A stretch of DNA of 64,000 nucleotides from Neckera pumila (Eukaryota; Streptophyta; Bryopsida; Hypnales; Neckeraceae). Position numbers and translations under genes: made by a program. A model generated the notes under the pieces. The model saw only the letters and a program-made list of their open reading frames with translations. It made no database searches and was not told where the DNA came from. Positions 12,571 to 24,576 of this stretch are shown here, one piece after another (position 1 is the stretch's first letter; each line of letters opens with the position of its first letter). The DNA is taken from contig OZ018409.1 in the NCBI GenBank assembly GCA_963969595.1, positions 4,528,501 through 4,592,500 on the forward strand, written 5' to 3'.

Positions 12571-13418
12571 CTGTGCCCAAAAACTGCAATATGCTTTCAA
12601 TTTGGAATTTTTGGAATGAAATCTTTTTAGTTTCTGAGATGTTGTCCAACAAAATTTTCACATCTCAAATAAGACGATTGTTGAAGGACCAAAAATTGTG
12701 CAAGAAGGCATCATGGGCTTAACTCCTAAAGGACCATCATGTTTAGAGGTCCAAAACTGCTTCAAAATACTCATCTCCAAAGTAAGGTCAAAATCTTTAT
12801 CAATAGTTATTTTTTAACAAATTCAACCGTAAAATCTTTTGATGACTTGTTCAAGTACATTGTCTTAGAATTTTAGAGAAAACATCCCCACCAATTGCAA
12901 GTTCAATATGCCTAAATTTTAAAATTTAGGCTTTTCTAGCCCATTCAAAAGGTGCAATTTTGTTTTCAATAGTTTTAGAAAATAACCCACATGTCCTATA
13001 ACTTGTGCTCTTTGTCAATATGTTGGAAAATGGGTGGAAAACATGTGAAGAGAAATGTTAATAAAAAAACTTATATATTCATCTTTGAAAAAATTATAAA
13101 GTAGAAGATTGTATTGAATGAAAGACAAAATAGATCTGCTTATAATTTTTATAAGAATATAAAAATTGTTAATTACGATGGTGAAAATGTTCTTATAAAA
13201 AATTTATATCCTATATTTGAATTTGAATTTGAATTTGAAAATTTTCAAAATTGAAAACAAAAGATGACTTTGTATGTTTTTTCTACCTTCACTGACCGCA
13301 AAATAAAACTCCTCATAATGTTTATTTAATTATTTGGAATTGGGTAGTTTAAATTAATTTGACCAATTATCAATCTATATAATCTCCAAAAATAATTTAT
13401 ATTTTTTAAGAGCTTAGG

Positions 13419-13920
13419 CATCCTTAGTCCTAAACTGTATATTGGTCCACACAGTATATTTTTAACTTTTGAATGATATATAATTAAAGCTCAAATTTTG
13501 TATCATTGGAAGCGCATCCAAAAGCACTTTGAGTAGATGTAAGAAAATTCAAATTTGGACATTGACAACCACTTCAAAAGCAAGGTAAAAGTTACAAATT
13601 ATATCGTGTCTTAGCAATCCACGGTTATCAAAGCAAGATTTGGTCATTGACACACTAAAAGGGGCCTTTTTAGAGTGTCAATGACCAAAATCCTGCTTTG
13701 GTAATTGTGATTTGCTAAGACACAATATAATTTGTTTTTACCTTGCTTTTGAAGTGGATGTCTAATGTCCAAATTTGGATTTTCTTACACCTATTCAAAT
13801 TGCTTTTGGGTGCACTTTCTATGATACAAATTTTAAGTTCTAATTATACACCATTCAAAAATTAAAAATACATTATGTGGGCCAATATACGGTTTGGAGT
13901 AAGTTAGGACTAAGGATGCT
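13419..13920. repeat. Long imperfect hairpin, centre near 13660
   Basis: CATCCTTAGTCCTAA at the left end is mirrored by TAGGACTAAGGATG at the right end. Between them pair 'tatattggtcc', 'aagcgcatccaaaagcac' and 'gacaaccacttcaaaagcaagg' with their inverted counterparts. Each arm is about 240 bases. No coding sequence is seen. Confidence 0.65.
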
Positions 13921-14130
13921 CTTTGATATTTTTGGCTATCCACTTTGACATTGAAATTTAAAAAAGTTATCTAACTTTTGCAATTTTCATCAGAATGACG
14001 TGAAACAAAGCTTCACATGTAGATTTCAATGAGTAGCATCCATCCTATAAATTTCATACTCAAAACTTCTTAATTATGAAGTCACCAGAGTTTGCGCAAG
14101 CTTTCAAAATGCCCAAAGTGGGCTCCTTGT

Positions 14131-14354
14131 ACAAGGAAGAGAATGGGGTGTTTTAAGTGAGTTTTTGAATATAGTCTTAGATATAGGATTTTAAGTAATG
14201 ACCTTTAAGGCAATTTTCAGCAAAGTTTTACTAGAAACACACATGAATTTCTAGTAAAATTTTGCTGAAAATTGCCTTAAAGAGGTCATTACTTAAAACC
14301 TTATATCTAGGAGTATACTTAAAAGCACACTTAAAACACCCCATTCTCTTGTAG
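14131..14354. repeat. Hairpin of about 105-bp arms, centre near 14243
   Basis: AAGAGAATGGGGTGTTTTAAG at the left pairs with CTTAAAACACCCCATTCTCTT at the right. Near the loop, 'gcaaagttttactagaaa' pairs with 'tttctagtaaaattttgc'. The right arm ends about 17 bases before the TTAA end at 14371, so the hairpin may be the terminal part of an element. Confidence 0.65.
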
Positions 14355-14374
14355 TGTATTCCTTTAGGGGTTAA

Positions 14375-15757
14375 GCATTTGGAGAAAAACAAGAGTTATT
14401 GGTCTTTGACGAGGTTATTCAAGGAATCCATACTTAGATCATTGGATCAAGATGTATCTTTTGGGATCCAGGTTAGGATTTAGGAAGTTTTTGGGCTTTT
14501 GACTACCGTTGTCTGTTGCAAAAGGAGGAACCAATTGGTGGTTGATGAAGTGGTGATGATTTTGTAGTAAGATCTAGGATTTATGAAGGGTGTTGACACC
14601 AATGAATTGAATTATATCAAGTTTAGTATCTACCCAAATTGTTATATTTGAAAAAATCTTAACACCTAACTGCCTGAGCAACCAAATATGGTCGCTCCAA
14701 AATATCATGCTTGATTGGATATGGGCAGTTAAATTCCTTTGACCGGTTAAATTTTTTTTACCTGCAATACTGAAGGTTAAGTATTGGAAACTTTCATTTT
14801 TTACTAAAAAAAGGTAAATATTTGATTTTTGAGAGGTCCTCAAAGGCATATATGTATCATTAGTGGAAGAGTAAAGCTTTCAAGTTTTAGTTGATTTCCC
14901 GGCTTTGAACAAAGCTTGCCAATTTCACTTGATTTGAGATCTAAAAAGTTGTACTCATCCATTTGCTTTGAAAATGGTCCCAATGGAAAGAGTAAAGTGT
15001 TTTCATGATTTTCACCATTGAAAATTTAAACATGCAAGTGTTGATTTGGAGTTATTAATAATTTCTACTTATCAAATAGAATTGCATTTCAACAACTACA
15101 AGGTGGATTGTGTAATGAGATTGATAGCTCTTCATTTGAATTTAAGTTTTTTAGAAGTGCATTTTAGTGTGCTAATGCAATTTCAAATTGTTCATGTCAC
15201 ATCCTATCTCCAAAAACTCTTGTATGCAAATTTCTCAAACATTGTAGGGAGGGACATCATACTAAAAATAGGACATGTACATTTCTCTTGTTATAATCTC
15301 ACAACCCATATGAAATTTTGCACTCAAAATTGGTAAGCACACTAGTAAGCAAGCTCTCTAAGCATCTATATGGTTAGATTTTGAAAAAAAAACAATTTGC
15401 TTTATTGGAGATAACTATAAGCTTATGCTATTTTTTCAAAGGAAAAACACACTTGGAAAGGCTTAGGCACTCAGAGGTTAAATCTTATCTTTTTATTGTA
15501 ATTTGAACTTTGGGTTTATAACCACGGTTTACATATTTTTTAATTTTAGAATGACACGGTATCTTTGTTTTGTACCAAATTGATATTTCATTAAAATGGC
15601 GTTATTTCACAAACTTGGCACATTTATGTTTAGATCTTGCAATTTTGAAATGTATACCAATGCTCGATTTTAAGCCATGCGATCTAAAACCTATAGCAAT
15701 CTTAGAAAATGAATGGAAAAAGGCATATAGAATATGCCATTTTATCAAAATATTGAA
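14375..15757. other. Gene-free AT-rich DNA
   Basis: No gene, RNA or clear element end is visible here. Open frames at 14574-14849 (minus) and 15046-15336 (plus) have no recognisable domain, and their composition follows the local AT bias. Confidence 0.55.
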
Positions 15758-18079
15758 CATATACTATTTAAAGTAGTATGAACATTTACTATTGAACTAA
15801 TGAGAAGAGTAGCACAGATTTAATCAATGTCTTCTTCAATGTGGTGTGAAATGAAATGATCTCCAATCTTATACACAAGAATAAGAGAATGAAGCCATAT
15901 ACTATCAAGATGCACAAAATTGCTTTGGTGATCACAAATACACAAGCCTCTCCAAAAAGCCCCCCACTAGTATAGGATGGATTAAATAGTAAATTTAACA
16001 TTTTATTTTGACAAGTTAGATTATTTTTTAGTCACATAACATTATCTACTACAAGTTGCAACCTATAACTATATGACATATTACATCTTTTTGCAATATA
16101 AGTATTTTGCAATGAATTTATCCATATACTTTGAAATATGTTTTTCAAAATATTGTTTGTACTTCCATCTATCAAAAGAAAATAAACCATGCAAAAGGAA
16201 ATAAACTAGGTTGCCTTTACAATTAAGTTATCCCAAGAAAATTACTTTATACAGGCCATCAAAGTCAACATGTATTTCTACAGATACTTCCATTTGTGCA
16301 CATGGAGGTTCATGAGTCCCAACTACACCAATGAGTAGCTGATTCAAAACTAGTGCATTTTTGTACGGTAACAATACATATTTATGTAGTGTCAAATGTC
16401 AAGAAATTAGTGAGGGACAACCTAATTTCACTATTTGTGTAGAGTGTACGATTTTTACCAATTTAGATCCATTTCCTACTAGAAGTAGATTGCATATTAA
16501 TATAAATCAAATTGGACACACACTGGGTACTTGTGAAAGCCCAAGTTGCAAAGCCCAATTTGAGAGCTTGCTTTGAACTTTTGATTCAGCTTAGAGCACT
16601 TCGCTTCCACTTCAGCAGCTCTCTCATTTCGGCTGCTGCTTCTGCACCTTCCCATTCCTTCCGCATTTTTTGAATATGCAGATCGTCCGCTTTCTGCTTG
16701 TCGTCCATGATTCCCTTCGCCCTCTTCATTTGATTTCCTTCTGTAGTTTTGACCTCAAGGCGTCTCTGTGCCTTGTCGGTCTCTTTGATTATATGCCAAA
16801 AATGTTCAACGAGACAGATACAGTAAGTGAAATAAGACCCTCGCACGAACTGAATCAAATAATTAAGAAGATTCGACCTAATTTAAAAAGGAAACAGCAT
16901 GATTCATGAACTGACCTTCTTCTCATATTCGTCCTTCATGTCTTTCAAGGTGGCTTCCTGGCTAGGCTCAAGTAGCTAGGCTTTGAATGGAAACGAACTT
17001 CCTTTTTGCTCAATTTCTGCCATCAAAATACGCTTCTCAAGAAGTGAAGGAGATGATCGGACTCCTGAAGGTTGATCAATTCGTGAGAAAACGCACCATC
17101 TGAGAAGGAAGAAATGGATAAGGCTCATCCATATTCTAACTCGACAAAAACAACCTGAAGGCATGATTTCTTTTTTAGCAACGCCGTTACAGCAAGATAG
17201 AAATATATGCAATTTACTACGGCTGGAGCATTATGTGAAGAATGAATAGACTTTACACGTAAAATTCTCAACCCCACATTCCCTTCAAAGTAAAATATAT
17301 ATATATAGCACCTCTGTATTCTTCTGCTCTTCCTCGAATTCCTCTATATCAACTAAAAGAATACCTGCATGAATTTGCTCCTCCCAGACGGAGGAGCAAT
17401 CTTTGGAAAGTGGCACTGCGTAAAGCAAAAACTCTCCGTCGTCATTGGTACCGCACAGCAGGCCGTTTGAAATAAACCTGCGATTCTTGTTATGCCCTTA
17501 ACTTTCGCTTCATGGGAAGTTTGAGCCCTGAAGCACAAATTCAAGTACTTCCATTCCGATCATTCATTTCAAAACTCTTGTAATATGAGCAAACATATGA
17601 GCACAACCTCGGAAAAAACAAGAATGGAACAGTAATAGTAGCAGCAGCATTCTATCACGAAACTCCAAACCATTTAAATTAGCTGCTCTCTAACAATGAC
17701 TCCTCACCAATTCCCTGGAACAATTCTCTTTGTTTGGTAATCGAAAACATACTTTCATGGAGCTATGAAAACCTGAATATGCCATGCTCCCAACAAGAGC
17801 GCTGTGATCTCCATCCTCCTCCTCCGGTGGGCTTCCATCATCAGAGGCGACCTCCTCCGGAGTATCTGCGGTTTAGGGTATCTCTTATCGGTGTCCACTG
17901 CTCGGAGAGGAATATTTGGCCCACATACATAAACATAATTACTGTTGGCGTCATATACAATAGACCCTATTGTCACACATTCTGCGTATCGGGCGAAGCC
18001 ATCCATGAACCAGCCGAAGATGGCTCCATCAATTCCTGCTGTGGAAAGGTACACGGAATCATGCGACCATGCCAACGAC
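15757..18079. repeat. Outer inverted duplication, left copy (diverged)
   Basis: This stretch is present in reverse complement at about 40341-43090, with many substitutions and small indels. Landmarks shared by both copies are the WD-repeat exon near 18.0 kb, the coiled-coil exons at 16.6-17.2 kb, a repeat block near 16.2-16.5 kb and the membrane-segment frame at 15.8-16.0 kb. It lies outside the near-identical core palindrome and is clearly older in divergence. Confidence 0.75.
15789..16001 (-). other. Short hydrophobic open frame kept in both duplicated copies
   Basis: The translation from ATG at 16001 has a strongly hydrophobic segment (KAILCILIVYGFILLFL) followed by a basic tail, LKKTLIKSVLLFSLVQ. 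The counterpart at 42878-43057 keeps the same frame, the same stop position and most residues, with no indel across roughly 57 shared codons. That is unusual given the decay around it. It could be the last exon of a membrane protein; a CTATACTAG acceptor-like sequence sits at the left copy's homology start. I do not recognise the family. Confidence 0.3.
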
Positions 18080-19860
18080 ACCACAGTGCCCTGGTGGCCC
18101 TGCAAGAGACGAATATAGAAAAAAAGAAGTTTGCAATCAGATCTGATTCCATGCCAAAATGCAAATTGAACCAGTTAGAATCAAACCATGCAATCTAGTG
18201 AAATTGGGTTGGATTCTTTCCCAAATTGGATTTCTGATCCCATACTTGCAAATCTCCAAGCTAAAACTGAGACAAAATTTTCGTTTTCCACCTCAAGTGT
18301 TCATAAAACAAACTTGACTCCTAGTTGATTTCTTTAGGTTCATGCTTTGTCCAACTTCACACACTCAAAAGACGTCTTATTCCATTGACCGCATGAGTTC
18401 ACAGTGGGATGGAACACCATTACTTATTGAAGAACTCTAATACAGTGCTGAAAAAAAGCAGAGCAAAAAAGAAACCTTCAGAGTTGTCATGGCCTTCCAC
18501 AACTTGGGGTCGAGCAGGACAATGTCTCTGCCTGCAGCGATTGCCACAGTATGACCACTTGGGAGTATGTGACTAAACCTCATCTATCGTACGTGTCTCA
18601 CATTGACATCGTTTATCTGCACTATCCAGCATGATAGCTCATGCTCTACTGTGAATATCTCATTCTTGGAAATCCCAAGATTAAGAGTATTCAGTTTGTC
18701 AAGAACGGAATAGTCATAAACTCTCACAGCTATTAGTTTCTACCATTCTTAAGGAGATTATCTTGCATTTCAGAAAAGAGATGAAGCAATTTCAGAGTGG
18801 AAACTGTAAGAGTAACTCCAGAGGAAGACGTACTTGTCTGCCCTTATGAGATATATCTTCACAATTCGTCCAAATGCTACAAGCAAATGATAGTTGCGGA
18901 TTGCCACATTCAAAACCTCTTGATCGTACCTGCTTTTCACCAATTCCGGAGAAATCACTCAGAGTCTACAAACAAACTCAATCTGGTTTGTGAGAAATCT
19001 GAACCAAAAAACATAGATTTTAAACTTACGGGAGCATGTTCTCAGACATGATGGGCATAGCTCCATATTCGCACCACCTGATCTTGATAGCTAGTTGCTA
19101 TGAGCATTCGACTTGTGCAGATATTCATATCCGTCACCGGTGACATTGTAAACACTGACCATCAAGCCCTACCCATTAAATGTCAGTAAGCGAAAAATGA
19201 ACCATCTTTTTACATGAAACTTCGGCAAAAGCAAACAGGACAAGAAATTATGGAAGAAAACCTGGAACGGGAAAGCTTCGAAGTAAATGAAATGTAGAGT
19301 CAATGCACAAGATAAAACAAAGTAATTGAAGGATTCATGTCGTGGACCCAACTACCCAAGCAATCAAATTCCAATTTAAGCAAATGTTTCCCCTGCTACA
19401 AAGAGGAGTGAGGTATTCAAGGGAATCCAATGAACTAGAAAAGACACTCTTTAGTACACATTGAAGGTGAGTTCTACTATTGCTACTTGATGTTATGAAA
19501 ATAGAATGTTGTGAAAGAGGAACAAAAAGTACCAGATGATCGGAAAGACCTGGTATTGTAAAGTCAACCAGTCTGAGGACATGACTACAATTTTCCGCCT
19601 CTTCAATAAAACTGATGACCGGAAAATCACTGCCATCCTCAAATTTCTCGTTAAGCTGAAGCCGCCCTATGTTGTCCACCTGGTTAGTAAATAAGAAGTT
19701 TTATACAGTGCACTACTGCTGCTACACTTCGAAGAAAAATGATATGGATTTTAATATCATTAGGTGTCTCAGATACCTCCACTAGGTAGAGTGTGCTTGG
19801 GTCATTCAGCGCCACCACTAGTGATGTAATTCGCAGAGTTTCTCCACAAAACACAAAAGC
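16586..19860 (-). pseudogene. CFAP57: CFAP57/WDR65-like flagellar WD-repeat gene, left copy, broken
   Basis: CFAP57 is an axonemal WD-repeat plus coiled-coil protein of motile cilia. On the minus strand, exon-like pieces appear in family order. They are RETLRITSLVVALNDPSTLY (about 19.85 kb), VDNIGRLQLNEKFEDG (19.68 kb), MLIATSYQDQVVRIWSYAH (19.1 kb), QEVLNVAIRNYHLLVAFG (18.9 kb), HILPSGHTVAIAAGRDIVLL (18.6 kb), GHQGTVVSLAWSHDSVYLST (18.1 kb), KVKGITRIAGLFQ (17.5 kb), IEEFEEEQKNTE (17.3 kb) and coiled-coil exons to 16586. Introns remain, so it is not a retrocopy. Lesions include an in-frame TGA at 19042-19044, a one-base deletion near 17466 relative to the right copy, and a stop at 16976-16978. 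The family assignment rests on remembered WD-motif order; a fast-evolving functional gene is less likely. Confidence 0.65.
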
Positions 19861-20541
19861 AGCTGTACGAAACTAACAGAGAATCCATAATTCCATACGC
19901 TCTCTCTAATGTAAGTATTAAGTTGATCACGCCCAATCAAATGAAAAGAGCTGATATTCGTAAGAACAAACCGTGCCACAAAACCCAGGTTTTCTGCCAT
20001 TTGTATGTACAGTACTTTTCTTCTCAAGAGCCCAGCCAGTTGTATGAAATTGGACATCATCCTTTTTCCAAATTCCCGGAACTGAGTGAACTACAGGATC
20101 ACTGCTGTATTCTGAAACACTCAAAATTCTTAAAATTCCTTGAAATTCCTTGAAAAACTTCACCCACACCTCACTCCCAACTGACTGACTGAATTCATGC
20201 CTCCATCATTCGGTGAAGCTAGTCACTCACATTCTCCACGTGCCTGGAGATCCAGGAGCTGAGGAGCTGAGTATGCGCAACTTACAAGACTTGCAGTAAT
20301 TCGTCAAATGTAAGTTAACTTTGACATCGATCGATCAACGAAGCATGCATTAATTCTTAGGGCTCTTCATCTCTCCGGGAGACGTTTGCAACGAGAATTT
20401 CATTGCAGCAACACTCGGTCGGATCTTTCTTTTTGAGGTACTACTAAGTCTGTCGTTGTAACAAGATTTAGTTGCGTTGTTTGACATTCATTAACTATGG
20501 TGACGGGTTTTTTACAGTACGTAGGGCACACCATCTTCCGC

Positions 20542-21000
20542 ATGGGAGGTGCGAGTGGCGATGGACTCAGAAGTGAGGGTGAAGATGCGGGGCCGATGCG
20601 TTTAGGCCAAAGTGGGGAGCCTTCGTACACCAGTTTGGGTGGTCATCCTGTCTTGGATGACAATCACAGGTGTTAAACAACCATGAATTCAATTCAATCA
20701 TGCTAACTACGGATCAGTTTTCAGGCTTTGATCAATGGCAAGTAATTCCACAAGTTTTGTGCAGATTGCTTGAAAATGAAGGCATTTGTTTGGGTGCTGC
20801 CAGTGACTGAATTTCACTTGGCATGATGAAAGATTGCGTGGAATGGTGTGGATTGATCAGTATGACGATTGCGGAAAGCGGCATCGTGACATTTGAGGAT
20901 CTTCATTTGTTTGAGAAGAACCCGCACTTTCAGACCGGTAGGCAATTCCGGAGCGTGTGGTGTATGCTAAAGGCGCAGGGACTCACGACTAAGTCACCAA
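20542..21000 (+). other. Two-exon gene candidate of unknown function, left arm
   Basis: An ATG at 20542 opens MGGASGDGLRSEGEDAG and runs 42 codons to a donor at 20670 (CACAG/GTGTTA). A TTTTGTGCAG acceptor at 20764 continues in phase (RLLENEGICLGAASD), but a TGA at 20808-20810 interrupts. The same frame then stays open through GIVTFEDLHLFEKNPHFQTG to a strong GTAAGT donor at 21001. The pattern is that of real exons with a single stop: a recent pseudogene, or a wrong splice choice on my part. It converges on the BTB gene. No domain is recognised. The mirror copy has one substitution in exon 1 (Ser to Asn). Confidence 0.3.
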
Positions 21001-21334
21001 GTAAGTAACCAAGAAACCATAATTATCCGTATTCATATTGGATCCCAAGCATCGTTCTATGAATTTGCAGCAATGTATACTCAAAGCTCTTGAATCTTGC
21101 AACCGGGGTCACTCGCAGCATAGTTTGAATTCGTGACATCTGCTACTGTGAATCTCCTATCACCACTTTCATTTGCAGAACTCAGATCTATCATTTGGGG
21201 TTGAATTACAGTATCCACAACTTACCCATTGATCTGCCAAAATGTAACTCAATCCACAGAATCGCAACATGAGTTCAGTCAAGAACCAACTAAAGATTCA
21301 TTGTCAAAATACTCACTCTCCGACTCTCCTGCTC

Positions 21335-22849
21335 TCATGTTTCCATAGAATCGGATGCAGCCCCCTCCTCATCCACTTCCACTTCAGAATCCGATGCAGC
21401 CCCCTCCTCTTCCACTTCCACTTCAGAATCCGATGCAGCCCCCTCCACTTCCACGTCCACTTCAGCTGGCAACACCACATCCCCTTCAACTGGCCAGTTT
21501 CTTCTCATCAGAGTTACAAGCGAGCTTCTACCGATGAATGCAGGAGGGAAAATAGTGCTCCGCTGTAAGAGGGTCAACTGCTCCTTTAATGGTAAAGTGA
21601 GAAAAGCATCTTCGAGAGCTTGTTTAAATCCCCACGTAAAACGGATGTCATTTTGCGTGTCTAGATCATGAATGTGGTCGATCCCCTGCCAATCGTCCAC
21701 CAGCTTGATTCGATCTACAGTTCTTAACAGCAGATGTCCGGCGACCACCTCTTGGAAAATGACGATCACAAGCTTACAAAATCGTAGAGCAACGTTTTCT
21801 GAAGCTGGCTTTCCGGAGTCCATAGCCTGGGCTGCAATAATTATTGAAAAAAACAACTCCAAATTCACCAAGCACTGGATCGCTTTTTCAGCCACTTGTG
21901 TCTTCAGCAAGAGTTCCAGTGCCCAACAGAGTGTCTCGAGTTTTCCTCTAAAGCCAGAAACTTTCTCAAAGTCAATATCCACCGCAAGTTCTCCGTTAAT
22001 AACTTTGGGAACGCTGGCATGGATACCACAGTCATCATGGAAACTCTTGAGCATTTCCTTCACCTCCTTGATGACAATGGTGACCACGTTGTTCTCAAAA
22101 GCACAATTGATCTCACTTTGTCGAATGTCACTGAACAAGTCCTCAAACATAGATTGAGCATTGAGGACACTCTCTCTACCAAGATCTGTATATTGAGACA
22201 AAGCAGTTTGTATGCAGTCAACAATCTGTTGGCCTAACATCTTCTTACGACGATTCTCTTTGCCACATTCGCCAATCTTCAACCGAGTCACCAGATCCCC
22301 GACGTGGCTTTTGGGAAAATCTGGAGATGATGAAAATTGTCGAATCCCGAGCTCATCCTCCTCAGACCAAGGTATGTTTGACAAATATCCACAAATGGAC
22401 TTCACCAACCCAGAAAACTCGATTTGAGAAGCCACTAGCAGAAGCTCCAGACTAGATTTGACATCCTTGAACGGCTTGAAGTTTTTGCTGCTAGGCGTGT
22501 ACAGGCGGGAAAAGCACTCTGTGTAAGCTGCCACTTGCACCCCGTGGATGAGCTCCAGATTGAATTCCATGGAAGGTGGTGCATCTGGACCTGTCCATCT
22601 TGTGCTTAAGCACGCTTGGAAGTATTTGCTGTATTTCTTCAACTGAATGGAATGCACCTTGAAAACTGCCAACGGCTCTTGGCTGCGAAGGTTGATCACT
22701 TGCTGCTGGTTGATTCCGTTGGTGACTAAGCGAATGGAAGCATCTTGATCTCCGTCTTTGCCGCCGCACCACACTGTCATCGGTGATTGCTGGTCCGGTG
22801 ATTGCTGATCCGGTGATTGTTGATCGGGTGATTGCTGATCCGGTTCCAT
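21335..22849 (-). CDS. BTB/POZ domain protein, left-arm copy
   Basis: The frame encodes 504 residues. The BTB/POZ fold (about residues 25-180) is shown by VFKVHSIQLKKYSKYFQACL, then SSLELLLVASQIEF and YLSNIPWSEEDEL, as in plant BTB proteins of the Arabidopsis At1g63850/At3g05675 group. A helical C-terminal region follows, as in that group. Such proteins often serve as Cullin3 substrate adaptors, but a ligase role is only inferred. Residues 4-23 are four DQQSP repeats. The C-terminus has three acidic repeats around GAASDSEVEVEEE. The open frame extends 23 codons upstream only from a TTG; the first ATG is at 22849, just after a splice acceptor, and is the likely start. The copy in the other arm is identical. 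Confidence 0.85.
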   Translation of the reverse strand: MEPDQQSPDQQSPDQQSPDQQSPMTVWCGGKDGDQDASIRLVTNGINQQQVINLRSQEPLAVFKVHSIQLKKYSKYFQACLSTRWTGPDAPPSMEFNLELIHGVQVAAYTECFSRLYTPSSKNFKPFKDVKSSLELLLVASQIEFSGLVKSICGYLSNIPWSEEDELGIRQFSSSPDFPKSHVGDLVTRLKIGECGKENRRKKMLGQQIVDCIQTALSQYTDLGRESVLNAQSMFEDLFSDIRQSEINCAFENNVVTIVIKEVKEMLKSFHDDCGIHASVPKVINGELAVDIDFEKVSGFRGKLETLCWALELLLKTQVAEKAIQCLVNLELFFSIIIAAQAMDSGKPASENVALRFCKLVIVIFQEVVAGHLLLRTVDRIKLVDDWQGIDHIHDLDTQNDIRFTWGFKQALEDAFLTLPLKEQLTLLQRSTIFPPAFIGRSSLVTLMRRNWPVEGDVVLPAEVDVEVEGAASDSEVEVEEEGAASDSEVEVDEEGAASDSMET

Positions 22850-23677
22850 TTGTGGATCTTCCGAAAGTAACCTACATACATTTACCAGTGTACCATTGAC
22901 ACATGGATGTGATCCCAAGTTTTATACATTAACTCGAATTAGTTATAAACATTCCTCGTTGTATGTGTACATATTCCTCGCTCAAAGGATGCGTTCAGTT
23001 GTTACTTTATTTGGCGGACCTGAAAAAACTGCCTTGATATTGAAACACAGCTACATTACGGTTTCGTAGGGCCAATACTAATCGAGTCAATAATTAACAA
23101 AAAAAGGTTCGATGTCTCTACTTGAAGCTCTGACCTTATAGCATACTCATTCCAAAGTCTAACCTTCGAGAGAGTTGCAATTTTTCCAGACACCTGTGTG
23201 CAGCCTAAATTGAAGAAGGGGACATAATTTTTGCAACTAGCTCTAATCTATGCATTTGACTGACACGATTGAGGACATACTGTGAAAACACACACCCTGT
23301 TCTGATAAATAGGTAGCTAGGATCATGAACCTATCGTCGATCAGCGCATGGCCCGGACTATTATCTACTGTATCACACCGCCTGTACATGATCTGGTTTG
23401 TACCGTACCCCCTTCCCGACTGTCTTCTAGATCGAGCACAAAGATAAGAAAATGTACGTACCACAAAGTAACAAGCTTCTGTGATGCTGACTGCTGAGCC
23501 AAAAGATTATCTGAAGCCAGAATCGATGCAGCCAAGTTACCGAGGGAGACAGAGCTGAGGAGGGGTGAGGGCCTGAGGGTGATTTCCGGGCAGAGAGACT
23601 TGCTGCACTGAACAACACACAGTGAGTGAAATGAAATGGATGCAGATGAGGGATCAATCGAGCTTCTTCTCTTTATA
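22850..23677 (-). promoter_or_regulatory. BTB gene promoter, 5' UTR exon and intron (left arm)
   Basis: On the minus strand, CTATAAAG (TATA box at about 23671-23677) precedes a likely transcription start near 23644. A 5' UTR exon runs to 23462 and ends at a GTACGTAC donor. The intron runs to the TGTATGTAG acceptor at 22872, and the ATG follows 23 bases later. The splice sites are good matches to plant consensus. The start site is inferred from TATA spacing only. Confidence 0.55.
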
Positions 23678-24576
23678 GTCAGATGTTCCAGCTAATTACC
23701 GAGGCAACACAAGTGCTCTTGTTTTGTAGAGTGGATTACCACCGAGACAACAAATACTCTTGTGGCCTGAACTCTGAAGTGGATTCCTGTCGAGCCAACA
23801 AGTGCTACAAGTTTGGAAAATGCCCTCGATGTCGAAAGCCCGGGCATTCAACCTACTCTTAGCTTGAAAGTTTCGGTTATCAAACAACTCCAACCAGAGA
23901 TCCAACAATCATAGACGTACACCAGCCACCGAGATGTATGCTCCAATTTGGAAATATTTCAAGTGAATTTCTTTAGTAGAAGGTTGACGGAAGGACCATT
24001 TAATTGTTTGAGGATGATGCAACCTTCATGTATATAGCAATCAATCATTGTTACTCAACAGAGCTGGAGTGAAGTGCTCCAGCAAGGTCGGCAACTTACT
24101 ATCAATGCCTGTTTCATACTCAACAAGCAGGGTTTCAAGGTGTTCGATTTTAAATAACTTACAACATACGTTGGAAATGCACCCGTGCTGAAGATGTGGA
24201 TTTGAAATGGCCATACAAGGTACCTAAGGATTTCTGCTAACAGTTGTCATTGGCTCTGAGATCTCATGGACAGGAGGACAGCACTGTAGTCATACTCACA
24301 GCATTTCTTCAACAAATAATGAATGGTCAGTGTATGCTCACAGATTTTCTTCAACACATAAGGAATGGTCGTGTAGACAGCAATTGTTGCAGTCGCTTCT
24401 GACAGACCTTCTGCTTATCGCTCTTTTGGACTCGAGCTGAGAGCGGGGGTCGCCAGCTCCAGAGTGCTCCACAGTGACCGTCCTGCACATGACACAATTT
24501 CTGGTTCTCTCAGAGTCTCAGCAGTCAGATATCCATTCCTCTCCATCCCAGAGGGCAATTTTTTGGGCAGCGAAGG

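Larger units (their letters stand above)
12719..14374 (+). mobile_element. TTAA-flanked element E9 or composite with two internal hairpins
   Basis: The left end reads TTAA-CTCCTAAAGGACC and the right end CCTTTAGGGG-TTAA, as in the rest of the family. At 1.66 kb it is longer than the usual 0.9 kb, and its interior is mostly unlike the standard copies. It contains two separate fold-backs (13419-13920 and 14131-14354). The ends may belong to two different truncated copies, so treat the boundary pairing as provisional. Confidence 0.4.

Noticed and set aside
21269..22427. Plus-strand open frames of 60-161 codons across the left BTB gene
   Set aside because: They are antisense shadows of the BTB coding sequence and show its repeats in another frame (runs of Pro/Leu or Ser).
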